Assembly: GCA_044868325.1 (NCBI GenBank)
Contig: JBIOWI010000382.1
Location: 1 to 12,354, forward strand
Reading direction: 5' to 3'
DNA: 12,354 bases
Source: AWTP1-13 sp044868325
GTDB taxonomy: Bacteria > Pseudomonadota > Alphaproteobacteria > Rhizobiales > Hyphomicrobiaceae
Every line of letters starts with the position of its first letter. The stretch's first letter is position 1. The notes beneath the pieces are model-generated. The model did no database searches and was not told where the DNA came from. It worked only from the letters and a program-made list of their open reading frames with translations. Position numbers and translations under genes: made by a program. Below are positions 1-6,963 of this stretch, piece by piece.

Positions 1-324
1 ATTGAAGTGATAAGAAATGGCGAAACCATCGTTGCGACAGGTCTCGTTCTCCAGGAGCTTCTACAGGGGTTCTCCGGCCCAAAGGCCCGAGATCAGATTC
101 TCGACAGGTTCTCTGCAGTGCCATTGCTGGTGCCTGATCGGAATGATCACGTTGAGGCGGCGGCGTTGAGAAATCTATGTCGCCGGAACGGCGTGCAGAT
201 CGGAACAATCGATGCTCTTTTGGCTCAGCTGTGCATTCGACATGACTTGACGATGCTGACAACAGACAGCGATTTCAGAAGAATTGCCGACCGCTCCACC
301 CTTCGCATCTGGTCGCGCCCGTAG
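1..324 (+). CDS. PIN-domain (VapC-like) toxin ribonuclease, 5' end outside window
   Basis: The reading frame is open from the first base, so this is the C-terminal 107 residues of a protein that starts upstream; a GTG at 7 is in frame but is unlikely to be the real start. PIN nucleases use four acidic residues around Mg2+. Three are visible: the Glu of VLQELLQGF, the Asp of GTIDALLAQLC and the Asp pair of LTTDSDF. The first Asp, in the usual N-terminal VDTS-type motif, would lie outside the window. VapC proteins are about 130 residues, so roughly 20-30 residues are missing. By family these are toxins that cut tRNA or rRNA and are held in check by a VapB antitoxin encoded just upstream, which cannot be seen here. 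The TAG stop (322-324) is part of the GTAG foot of a REPIN-like repeat. The family call is firm; the toxin role is inferred. Confidence 0.85.
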   Translation: MEVIRNGETIVATGLVLQELLQGFSGPKARDQILDRFSAVPLLVPDRNDHVEAAALRNLCRRNGVQIGTIDALLAQLCIRHDLTMLTTDSDFRRIADRSTLRIWSRP

Positions 325-419
325 GGTGCAATAAGCGGCAGCGCATTGCACCGATGCCCCGCGCCGCGAGCAACCAAGGGTGATCGGCGCAATGCGGCTG
401 ACGCCTTATTGCGCCCTAC
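321..419. repeat. REPIN-like element (two inverted GTAG-hairpin units), copy 1
   Basis: The left unit is GTAG (321-324) followed at once by a perfect 8-bp hairpin, GGTGCAAT (325-332) with ATTGCACC (345-352). The right unit is its mirror: hairpin GGCGCAAT (386-393) with ATTGCGCC (408-415), then CTAC (416-419), which is GTAG on the other strand. The outer arms also pair with each other, so the whole element can fold as a cruciform. A GTAG foot plus hairpin is the hallmark of REP sequences mobilised by RAYT (TnpA-REP) transposases, and two inverted REPs form a REPIN. It fills the gap between the convergent PIN and MalG-like genes, ending 10 bases from the latter's stop, and could act as a bidirectional transcript end. 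No U-tract is present. Confidence 0.82.
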
Positions 420-429
420 GATTGAGTGC

Positions 430-1275
430 CTATTCCTTCACCGCACCGGTCATGGCCGAGACGTAGTGCTCTACGAAGAAGGCGTAGAGCACCACCAGGG
501 GCAGCGAGCCCACCAGGGCGCCGGCCATCAGCGAGCCCCAGCGGTAGATGTCGCCGTCGACGAACTCGTTGACGATGGCCACCGGCACCGTCTTGTTGCT
601 CACCGACGTGATGAACGTGAGCGCATAGATGAACTCGTTCCAGCACAGCGTGAAGCAGAAGATGAAGGCCGAGATCAGCCCCGGCACCGCCAGCGGCAGG
701 ATGATCTTGGTCAGGATCTGCCAGCGGCTCGCGCCGTCGATCAGGGCGCACTCCTCCAGCTCGAATGGGATGGTCTTGAAGTAGCCCATCAGCAGCCACG
801 TGGAGAACGGGATCAGGATGGTGGGATAGGTGAGGATCAGCGCGAAGGGCGTGTCGAACAGGCCGTACTGGAACACCACCGTCGAGAGCGGGATGAACAG
901 GATCGACGGCGGCACCAGGTAGGCCAGGAAGATGGCGCCGCCCACCCACTGCGAGCCCCTATAGCGCAGCCGCACGATGGCATAGGCTGCCAGCACGCTG
1001 GCCAGGATCGACAGGATGGTGGCGACGATGGCCACCAGCATCGTGTTCCACAGCCACTGCGGATAGTGGGTCTCGAACAGCAGCTTGGAGATGTGCCTCA
1101 GCGTGGGCGTCCAGGTCCAGAACGGGTTGAACTTGTCGAGGTCGAGGAGCTGCTCGTCGGGTTTGATGGCCGTCAGCGCCATCCAGTAGAACGGGAACAG
1201 CAGCACCACCAGGATGGCCGACAGCGGCAGCCACAGCGTCACGAGCCGACGCGGCACCGTCTCCAGGTAGCTCAT
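430..1275 (-). CDS. Carbohydrate ABC transporter permease, MalG-like
   Basis: This is an inner-membrane subunit that pairs with the MalF-like permease to form the substrate channel. The product is 281 residues, normal for the family. The first helix is at about 9-37 (ends FPFYWMALTAIKP, typical of MalG-type subunits), and further helices lie near 77-101, 112-135, 144-165, 198-221 and 246-268. The EAA loop that docks on the ATPase is at about 174-200 (EECALIDGASRWQ...LPL). I chose the ATG at 1275 because homologues of this type start just before the first helix. An ATG at 1386 is in frame, overlaps the upstream stop, and has a good ribosome site (GGGAGAGG, 1397-1390). It would add 37 residues encoded largely by an inverted repeat (1303-1370), so I prefer 1275, though its own ribosome site (GAGGG, very close) is poor. 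It is the last gene of the operon. The substrate is not evident. Confidence 0.9.
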   Translation of the reverse strand: MSYLETVPRRLVTLWLPLSAILVVLLFPFYWMALTAIKPDEQLLDLDKFNPFWTWTPTLRHISKLLFETHYPQWLWNTMLVAIVATILSILASVLAAYAIVRLRYRGSQWVGGAIFLAYLVPPSILFIPLSTVVFQYGLFDTPFALILTYPTILIPFSTWLLMGYFKTIPFELEECALIDGASRWQILTKIILPLAVPGLISAFIFCFTLCWNEFIYALTFITSVSNKTVPVAIVNEFVDGDIYRWGSLMAGALVGSLPLVVLYAFFVEHYVSAMTGAVKE

Positions 1276-1302
1276 GCCCTCGCTGTGGTCCGTGGCGTGC
1301 GA

Positions 1303-1370
1303 CGGGGTCAGACCCCTCGCCTCCGATGAGGATGCTTTGCCGAGCGGTCGGTGCGAGGGGTCTGACCCCG
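1303..1370. repeat. Inverted repeat of the GGGGTCAGACCC family, copy 1
   Basis: Two perfect 18-base arms, cggggtcagacccctcgc (1303-1320) and its exact reverse complement (1353-1370), flank a 32-base spacer. Each arm also contains the near-palindromic core GGGGTCAGACCCC. A second copy lies at 8797-8856. The element sits in the short gap between the two permease genes. Read in frame from 1386 it gives GSDP and RGLTP peptides, which look like translated repeat rather than permease sequence. It may form a strong mRNA hairpin inside the operon. Confidence 0.85.
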
Positions 1371-1378
1371 CTCTGGCG

Positions 1379-2341
1379 TCAGTCATTGGCCTCTCCCTGC
1401 TGCCACTTGCGGCGCTGCAGGCCGAACCAGGAGATCAGGATGGCGCCGAGCAGGAACGGGATCATGGCGGTGGCGATGGCCGAGCCTTCGCCCAGATAGC
1501 CGCCCAGGATGGCCCGTTGATATGAGAGCGTCGCCATCAGGTGCGTGGCGTTCACCGGCCCGCCGCGCGTCATGGCCCAGATCAGCTGGAAGTCGGTGAA
1601 GGTGAACAGCACAGAGAACGTCATCACCACGGCGATGATGGGCGTCAGCAGCGGATAGGTGATGTGGCGGAAGATCTGCCAGCGCGTGGCGCCGTCGATG
1701 GTGGCGGCCTCGTAGAGCGAGGGCGGCACCGTCTGCAAGCCCGCCAGCAGCGTGATGGCCACGAACGGCACGCCGCGCCAGATGTTGGCGAAGATCACCG
1801 AGGCGCGCGCCATGTTCGGGTCGCCCAGCCAGTTGATCGGCTCGCTGACAAGGCCCACCTGCCTGAGCGTCCAGGTGATGATGGAGAACTGGGCGTCGAA
1901 GATCCACCAGAAGGCGATGGCCGAGAGAACGGTCGGAACGATGAACGGCACCAGCACGATGGCGCGGATCATGGCCTTGAACGGCATGTGCTGGTTGAGC
2001 AGCAGCGCCAGGTAGAGGCCGACGGCGAACTTGATGACGGAGGCGACCGTCGTATAGAGCAGCGTGTTGAACACCGACAGCCAGAAGGTGCTGTCCTCCC
2101 ACAGCCACTGGTAGTTCTCCGCGCCCACGAAGGCGCCGCCGCGGCCGATGCGGGCATCCGTGAACGACAGCCAGATGCCGAGGCTCAGCGGGTAGGCGAG
2201 GAACAGGACGAGGATCGCGCCGGCGGGCAGCATGAACCAAGCGCCCAGCCAGTTGCGGTTGACCTTGAGCCGGTCCCACGCCGTCACGTCGCGCGGCGGG
2301 GTTGCACGGGTAGTAGCAGGCTTCAGTGCGACTTCGGCCAT
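1379..2341 (-). CDS. Carbohydrate ABC transporter permease, MalF-like
   Basis: This is the second channel-forming inner-membrane subunit of the importer, 320 residues. A cytoplasmic N-terminus of about 30 residues precedes six predicted helices, near 33-60, 89-116, 126-148, 181-203, 232-257 and 288-308. The EAA loop is at about 211-232 (EAATIDGATRWQIFRHITYP), with the conserved Gly and the Ile-x-x-Pro end. The ATG at 2341 has AAGGAT about seven bases upstream, which supports the start. The stop overlaps the in-frame ATG at 1386 of the next gene by eight bases, which suggests the two permease genes were once translationally coupled. About 170 bases of repeats separate it from the binding-protein gene upstream, so this gene may be expressed less than that one. 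The sequence does not resolve the substrate. Confidence 0.93.
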   Translation of the reverse strand: MAEVALKPATTRATPPRDVTAWDRLKVNRNWLGAWFMLPAGAILVLFLAYPLSLGIWLSFTDARIGRGGAFVGAENYQWLWEDSTFWLSVFNTLLYTTVASVIKFAVGLYLALLLNQHMPFKAMIRAIVLVPFIVPTVLSAIAFWWIFDAQFSIITWTLRQVGLVSEPINWLGDPNMARASVIFANIWRGVPFVAITLLAGLQTVPPSLYEAATIDGATRWQIFRHITYPLLTPIIAVVMTFSVLFTFTDFQLIWAMTRGGPVNATHLMATLSYQRAILGGYLGEGSAIATAMIPFLLGAILISWFGLQRRKWQQGEAND

Positions 2342-2373
2342 TTCGCCATCCTTGGGAGTCCCTGCGGGGAAAG

Positions 2374-2463
2374 GGGAGTAGGGAGTGGGGAATAGGGAGT
2401 AGGGAGTCGAGCGATCGCCAAACGCGACACTTCCCTACTCCCCACTCCCTATTCCCTACTCCC
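2374..2463. repeat. Heptad-based inverted repeat between binding-protein and permease genes
   Basis: The left arm (2374-2408) is five exact-phase 7-base units: GGGAGTA, GGGAGTG, GGGAATA, GGGAGTA, GGGAGTC. The right arm (2463-2429, read on the minus strand) is GGGAGTA, GGGAATA, GGGAGTG, GGGAGTA, GGGAAGT. The same unit types occur in both arms, with the second and third swapped. The arms can pair imperfectly around a 20-base loop. The region is non-coding; any translation of it is low-complexity serine/proline-rich sequence. Confidence 0.82.
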
Positions 2464-2481
2464 CTCTCTTCCGCCCCCTCA

Positions 2482-2502
2482 CCTCCCCGCTTTGCGGGGA
2501 GG
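2482..2502 (-). terminator. Perfect 9-bp hairpin after the binding-protein gene; attenuator or mRNA 3'-end stabiliser
   Basis: CCTCCCCGC (2482-2490), loop TTT, GCGGGGAGG (2494-2502). It begins about ten bases beyond the stop of the binding-protein gene on the same strand. No U-run follows, so it is not a classical terminator. It could cause partial termination or block 3' exonucleases. The surrounding sequence resembles a dispersed repeat, so its function is inferred from position only. Confidence 0.5.
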
Positions 2503-2511
2503 GGAAGTCCG

Positions 2512-3828
2512 CTACCGATACAGCCGCTTCGCCTGCCGGTCGGCGATGCGGATGGCGCCCTTCACGTCCTCGCGGCCGGTGCAGACGTTGGCGAACATGT
2601 CGAGCACGATGAAGTCGGCCAGCGCCGCCGCGGCCCTCTCGCCCACCGAGCCGAGGTGACCCGCGGTGAGCGTGTTCTTGGCCACGTCGCGGCACACGGT
2701 CAGCTTCGGATCGGAGGTCCAGACCGGGTTCTTCTCGTAGGCCGTGAGGCTTGGCGTCAGATACCCCACAGACTTGACCACCCACGGATCGAGGTTGTCC
2801 GCCTCCATCATGAAGGCGATGAACGCCTTGCTGGCCTGCGGGAACTTCGAGTAGCGCATGACCATGACCGGGTAGGCGACATGGAACTCGGTCGGCTTGC
2901 CGACCGGCCCGATCGGCCACAGCGCGTGGTCCACGTCCTCGGCCATCTCCTTCATGTTCTGGGCCTTGGCGGCGGCGTAGATGGAGACGCCATTGTTGGT
3001 CCAGTGCACCTCGTTGGCCAGGAACGCACGGTTGTTGAAAGAGTCGTTCCACGAGGCCGTGCCGGGGACGAAGTTCTCGTAGAGCTGCTTGGCGTACTCC
3101 AGCGCCTTGGCGGTCTCGGGCGAGTCGAGGATCACCTTGTCCTGCGCATCGACGAGGTTGCCGCCGAACGCCCACAGGGCCCAGTGCACCCAGGCATTGC
3201 CGTCGCCCGAGGCGTGGCCCAGCGCCATGCCTCCGGGCGTGCCCTGCGCCTTCATCGCCTTGGCATAGGCGAGGAATTCGTCGGTCGTCTTGGGGAACGT
3301 CTTGAAGCCCGCCTTCTCCGACGACGACCTGCGGAAGTTCATGACGTTGCCGTTGTAGGCGACGGGAATGCCAATCCACTTGCCGCCGCTGGTGCCGTAG
3401 GTGACGGCCGATGGCACCCAGCCGCCGTACTTCTTGCCAAGATAGTCGGCCACGTCGGTGAGGTCGACGCAGTGGGTCGGGAACAGGTGCGGCAGCGAGT
3501 AGAGGCCCCAGAACATGTCCGGCCCCGAGCCGGTGTTGGCGGCGACGGAGGCCTTGGGCTGCACGTCGTCGAGCGATTCGTTGGTGACGTTCACCTTCAC
3601 GCCGGTGGCCTTGGTGAAGTTCGCCACCAGCTCCATGAAGGCGTCTTCCTCGGCCTGGATGAAGCGCTTCCAGCGCAGGAGCGACAGCTGCGCGCCCGGC
3701 TCCGGCTTCCACGCCGCGGTCTGCGCCCACGCCTTCGCCCATTCGGTCAGGCCCGAGCCGTCGACGGCGCCGGCGGCAGCCAGCGCGGAGGTGCCTTTCA
3801 GCACGCTGCGGCGAGTGAGTGAGGTCAT
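2512..3828 (-). CDS. Tat-exported ABC transporter solute-binding protein (SBP_bac_1 type)
   Basis: This is the periplasmic receptor that delivers a solute, probably a sugar or polyol, to the permease pair; 438 residues. The N-terminus has a twin-arginine signal, TRRSVLK at 5-11, then an Ala-rich stretch and an AKAWA site near 31-35 where cleavage is likely, so export folded through Tat is expected. The mature part shows the family I fold: an N-lobe around AFMELVANFTKATGVKVNV, then SGPDMFW and IGIPVAYNGNVMNFRR in the hinge and substrate region. The ATG at 3828 has a strong GGAGGA (3841-3836) seven bases upstream. An open frame runs back to 4137, but it only overlaps the ATPase gene and has no family similarity. 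It lies 19 bases after the ATPase stop, so the two genes are co-transcribed. Confidence 0.92.
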   Translation of the reverse strand: MTSLTRRSVLKGTSALAAAGAVDGSGLTEWAKAWAQTAAWKPEPGAQLSLLRWKRFIQAEEDAFMELVANFTKATGVKVNVTNESLDDVQPKASVAANTGSGPDMFWGLYSLPHLFPTHCVDLTDVADYLGKKYGGWVPSAVTYGTSGGKWIGIPVAYNGNVMNFRRSSSEKAGFKTFPKTTDEFLAYAKAMKAQGTPGGMALGHASGDGNAWVHWALWAFGGNLVDAQDKVILDSPETAKALEYAKQLYENFVPGTASWNDSFNNRAFLANEVHWTNNGVSIYAAAKAQNMKEMAEDVDHALWPIGPVGKPTEFHVAYPVMVMRYSKFPQASKAFIAFMMEADNLDPWVVKSVGYLTPSLTAYEKNPVWTSDPKLTVCRDVAKNTLTAGHLGSVGERAAAALADFIVLDMFANVCTGREDVKGAIRIADRQAKRLYR

Positions 3829-3847
3829 ATACGCTTCCTCCGTTGTG

Positions 3848-4915
<1,068 letters not shown>

Positions 4916-4920
4916 GGCGT

Positions 4921-4927
4921 TCTCCCT
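4921..4927 (-). promoter_or_regulatory. Ribosome-binding site that selects the TTG start of the ATPase gene
   Basis: On the minus strand AGGGAGA is followed by ACGCC and then TTG (4915-4913). The spacing is good, and the start restores the family's usual N-terminus. No comparable site precedes the ATG at 4990. Confidence 0.65.
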
Positions 4928-5046
4928 GTCGAGGCCGGTCGGAGCCGGGCCGTCTTCTTTTGGCGCGACCCTACAATGAGCAAGGGCCATCGACCAAGCA
5001 CTGCTTTGGTTTCATCGGAGGCGACGGGTCGGGCAACGTTCAGCCT
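4928..5046 (-). promoter_or_regulatory. Probable promoter and leader region of the ABC importer operon
   Basis: These roughly 120 bases lie between the epmB stop and the ATPase ribosome site. No strong sigma-70 match stands out. The best weak candidate, read on the minus strand, is TTGGTC with TGTAGG 16 bases further on, around 4996-4969. If used, it would place the transcript start downstream of the ATG at 4990 and leave TTG as the only start. I see no operator palindrome and no regulator gene next to the operon. Confidence 0.25.
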
Positions 5047-6081
5047 TCAGCCGCGCTCAGGGTAGTCGTGCAGCGCGCCGCTGGGATCGGCCACACGTCC
5101 GCCGCCGTCGGCGAGATAGCCGGGGCCGACCGGCACCTTGCCGTGGCCGCCGGGGATGTCGAGCACATAGGTGGGCTGGGCAAGGCCGGACAGGCGGCCG
5201 CGCAGCTGGCGCACGATGGCCTGACCTTCGGCGATGGTGAGACGGAACCGGCCGGTGCCTGGAGCCAGGTCCGGATGGTGCAGGTAGTAGGGCTTGATCC
5301 GGCACTCCACGAAGGCCCGCATGAGGGCGGCCAGAGTCTCCGGATCGTCATTGACGCCGCGCAGGAGGACGGTCTGGCTCACCATGGGGATGCCGGCATC
5401 GATCAGGCGCGCGCAGGCGGCCCGTGCGGCGGGCGTCAGCTCGCGCGGGTGGTTCGCATGGAGGGCGACGTAGACGGCCCTGGCGGGGCTCATGAGGGCC
5501 GCCGCGAGGCCTTCGGTGATGCGGCCCGGATCGACAACCGGCACGCGCGAGTGCCAGCGCAACACCTTCACGGTCTCGATGGTGGAGAGGCGCTGCGTGA
5601 CCTCTGCAACTCTGCGGGGCGAGAGCACGAGCGGATCGCCGCCGGTGAGGATCACCTCCCAGATGCCGGGGTTGCGGGCGATGTAGTCGAGCGCGGCGGT
5701 CAGAGCCGTGTCGGAGAGCGCCTGCGGGCCGCTGGGACCTACAACCTCTCGCCGGAAGCAGAAGCGGCAATACACCGGGCACGCATGCGTGAGCTTCAGG
5801 AGCATCCGGTCCGGGTAGCGGTGCACGACACCCGGCACGGGGGAGAGGTGCTCCTCGTCCAGCGGATCGGCCCGCTCCTCCGGGAGGTGCTGCAACTCGC
5901 GCGCGTCCGGCACGAGCTGGCGCGCGATAGGATCGTCTGGATCGGCGCGATCGATCAACGCAACCATCTCGGGGGTAAGCGCAACTGCGTACCGGGCGGC
6001 CACCCTGTCGAGGGTGGGGGCCTGTTCCGGCGCCACCAGGCGTGCCCTGGTCAGGTCGGCGATGGATCGCAGTGTCTTCAC
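5047..6081 (-). CDS. epmB: EF-P (R)-beta-lysine synthesis protein, lysine 2,3-aminomutase family (EpmB)
   Basis: This is a radical-SAM, PLP-dependent aminomutase that turns L-alpha-lysine into (R)-beta-lysine, the group EpmA puts on EF-P. It is 344 residues, against 342 for E. coli EpmB. The cluster-binding cysteines are C101, C105 and C108 in CPVYCRFCFRR. The TGGDPL motif (SAM binding) lies mid-protein. PGGHGK near the C-terminus (310-315) matches the place where lysine aminomutases hold PLP, at K315. The start is GTG at 6081; its ribosome site is weak (AGGA about 15 bases away), but there is no better start before the conserved region. epmA and efp nearby make the EF-P role much more likely than lysine catabolism. 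It follows the membrane-protein gene by 78 bases on the same strand. Confidence 0.9.
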   Translation of the reverse strand: MKTLRSIADLTRARLVAPEQAPTLDRVAARYAVALTPEMVALIDRADPDDPIARQLVPDARELQHLPEERADPLDEEHLSPVPGVVHRYPDRMLLKLTHACPVYCRFCFRREVVGPSGPQALSDTALTAALDYIARNPGIWEVILTGGDPLVLSPRRVAEVTQRLSTIETVKVLRWHSRVPVVDPGRITEGLAAALMSPARAVYVALHANHPRELTPAARAACARLIDAGIPMVSQTVLLRGVNDDPETLAALMRAFVECRIKPYYLHHPDLAPGTGRFRLTIAEGQAIVRQLRGRLSGLAQPTYVLDIPGGHGKVPVGPGYLADGGGRVADPSGALHDYPERG

Positions 6082-6159
6082 TGTTGCGTCGACAGTTCCT
6101 GCTCGCGTGCATCGGAACGGCTGGATCGTCGGGGCGAGGAGGCGGCGGCCAGACGCCGA

Positions 6160-6810
6160 TCAGACGCCAATCATCTCCGCATAGGCGATCCAGGCGCCAA
6201 AGAGCAATATGAAATAGGCAAAGAACCAGAGCGCCTTGAGCGCCATTCGCCGCTCTGCAGGATCGCCGGAGTCCAGTGCCGAGCGCATCTCCAGGGCGAT
6301 CCCCAGCAAGCCGGCCCTGCCTTTGCCCATCGCCCGTCGCAGAACCCCCGCAAGGCCCATGAAGCCGGGCCAAAACGGCAGGAGAAGCAGCGCAAGCGCC
6401 GCCGGCACCACATACTCGATGGGCAGCTGAAATGCCTCGGCGCCAAACGCACGATGCAATATCGCCGGCTGCGTCAAGATGGCCGCCAGCAAGAGCCCGT
6501 ACAACATCAGCCAGCACAGCGCTGCAATCGTCGCCTCGGGATTCGGTGCGGCGGGCGGTTGACGTGAGCCGCGTCTGACAAGCCAGGCAAGTGCACCGAG
6601 GGAGAGCAGCAACGCTCCGGTCGTGCCGAAGCCGATTGCGCCACTGCGATCCGTGCCAACCGCAGCCGCCAGCCCCGCCATGGCCAGCATGGCACAGCCC
6701 AAGATCGTTGGCCCGCGTGGCTGCAGTTGCCTGAGTAGCTCAAGCAAGGCTTTGCACCCTTCGATACCTCGCGACAAAGTCCGGTCGCCATCTGCATGAC
6801 TGCCGCTCAT
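6160..6810 (-). CDS. Uncharacterised five-helix membrane protein between epmA and epmB
   Basis: I do not recognise this 216-residue protein. About 33 mostly polar N-terminal residues precede five hydrophobic segments: about 34-53, 57-78, 93-114, 130-155 and 191-214. A basic, glycine-rich stretch (RRAMGKGRAGLLG) and an acidic amphipathic stretch lie between helices 4 and 5. There is no signal peptide, no cysteine-pair motif and no catalytic signature. It is co-oriented with epmA upstream and epmB downstream, so it may share their transcript, although a REPIN-like element lies between it and epmA. The ATG at 6810 has only a weak AAAGAG just upstream. Codon use looks typical of the window. Any link to EF-P modification rests on position alone. 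Confidence 0.75.
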   Translation of the reverse strand: MSGSHADGDRTLSRGIEGCKALLELLRQLQPRGPTILGCAMLAMAGLAAAVGTDRSGAIGFGTTGALLLSLGALAWLVRRGSRQPPAAPNPEATIAALCWLMLYGLLLAAILTQPAILHRAFGAEAFQLPIEYVVPAALALLLLPFWPGFMGLAGVLRRAMGKGRAGLLGIALEMRSALDSGDPAERRMALKALWFFAYFILLFGAWIAYAEMIGV

Positions 6811-6873
6811 CTCTTTCGTTCAGCAGCGTGACGGATGTGGGGCAGCGCTTGCGACCAATGCGACGACTGACCC

Positions 6874-6963
6874 GTAGGGCGGATTAGGGCGAAGCCCGTA
6901 ATCCGCGGTTCGTCGCGTACAACGGCGGATTACGCGTCGCTTCGCGCCGCTAATCCGCCCTAC
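6874..6963. repeat. REPIN-like element (two inverted GTAG-hairpin units), copy 2
   Basis: The outer arms GTAGGGCGGATTA (6874-6886) and TAATCCGCCCTAC (6951-6963) are perfect inverted repeats. Inside, the left half folds as GCGGATTA (6879-6886) with TAATCCGC (6899-6906), extended by GGGC-GAA-GCCC. The right half folds as GGCGGATTA (6924-6932) with TAATCCGCC (6951-6959). The layout is the same as copy 1 (GTAG, hairpin, hairpin, CTAC) with a different core sequence, so it is probably another subfamily. It lies between epmA and the membrane-protein gene, and CTAC (6960-6963) contains the epmA stop codon. Confidence 0.85.

Noticed and set aside
346..1329. Long plus-strand open frame opposite the MalG-like gene
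   Set aside because: The translation is rich in His, Gln, Arg and Asp with no family features. It is the antisense shadow of a clear permease gene in GC-rich DNA.
2482..2502. Classical Rho-independent terminator
   Set aside because: The stem is strong, but no U-tract follows and the next operon gene is downstream, so I list it only as a possible attenuator or stabiliser.
2326..3822. 498-residue plus-strand open frame
   Set aside because: It starts inside the repeat region and runs antisense to the binding-protein gene. No domain pattern is recognisable.
4960..6567. 535-residue plus-strand open frame opposite epmB
   Set aside because: Antisense to a gene with intact radical-SAM motifs; the composition is that of a shadow frame.
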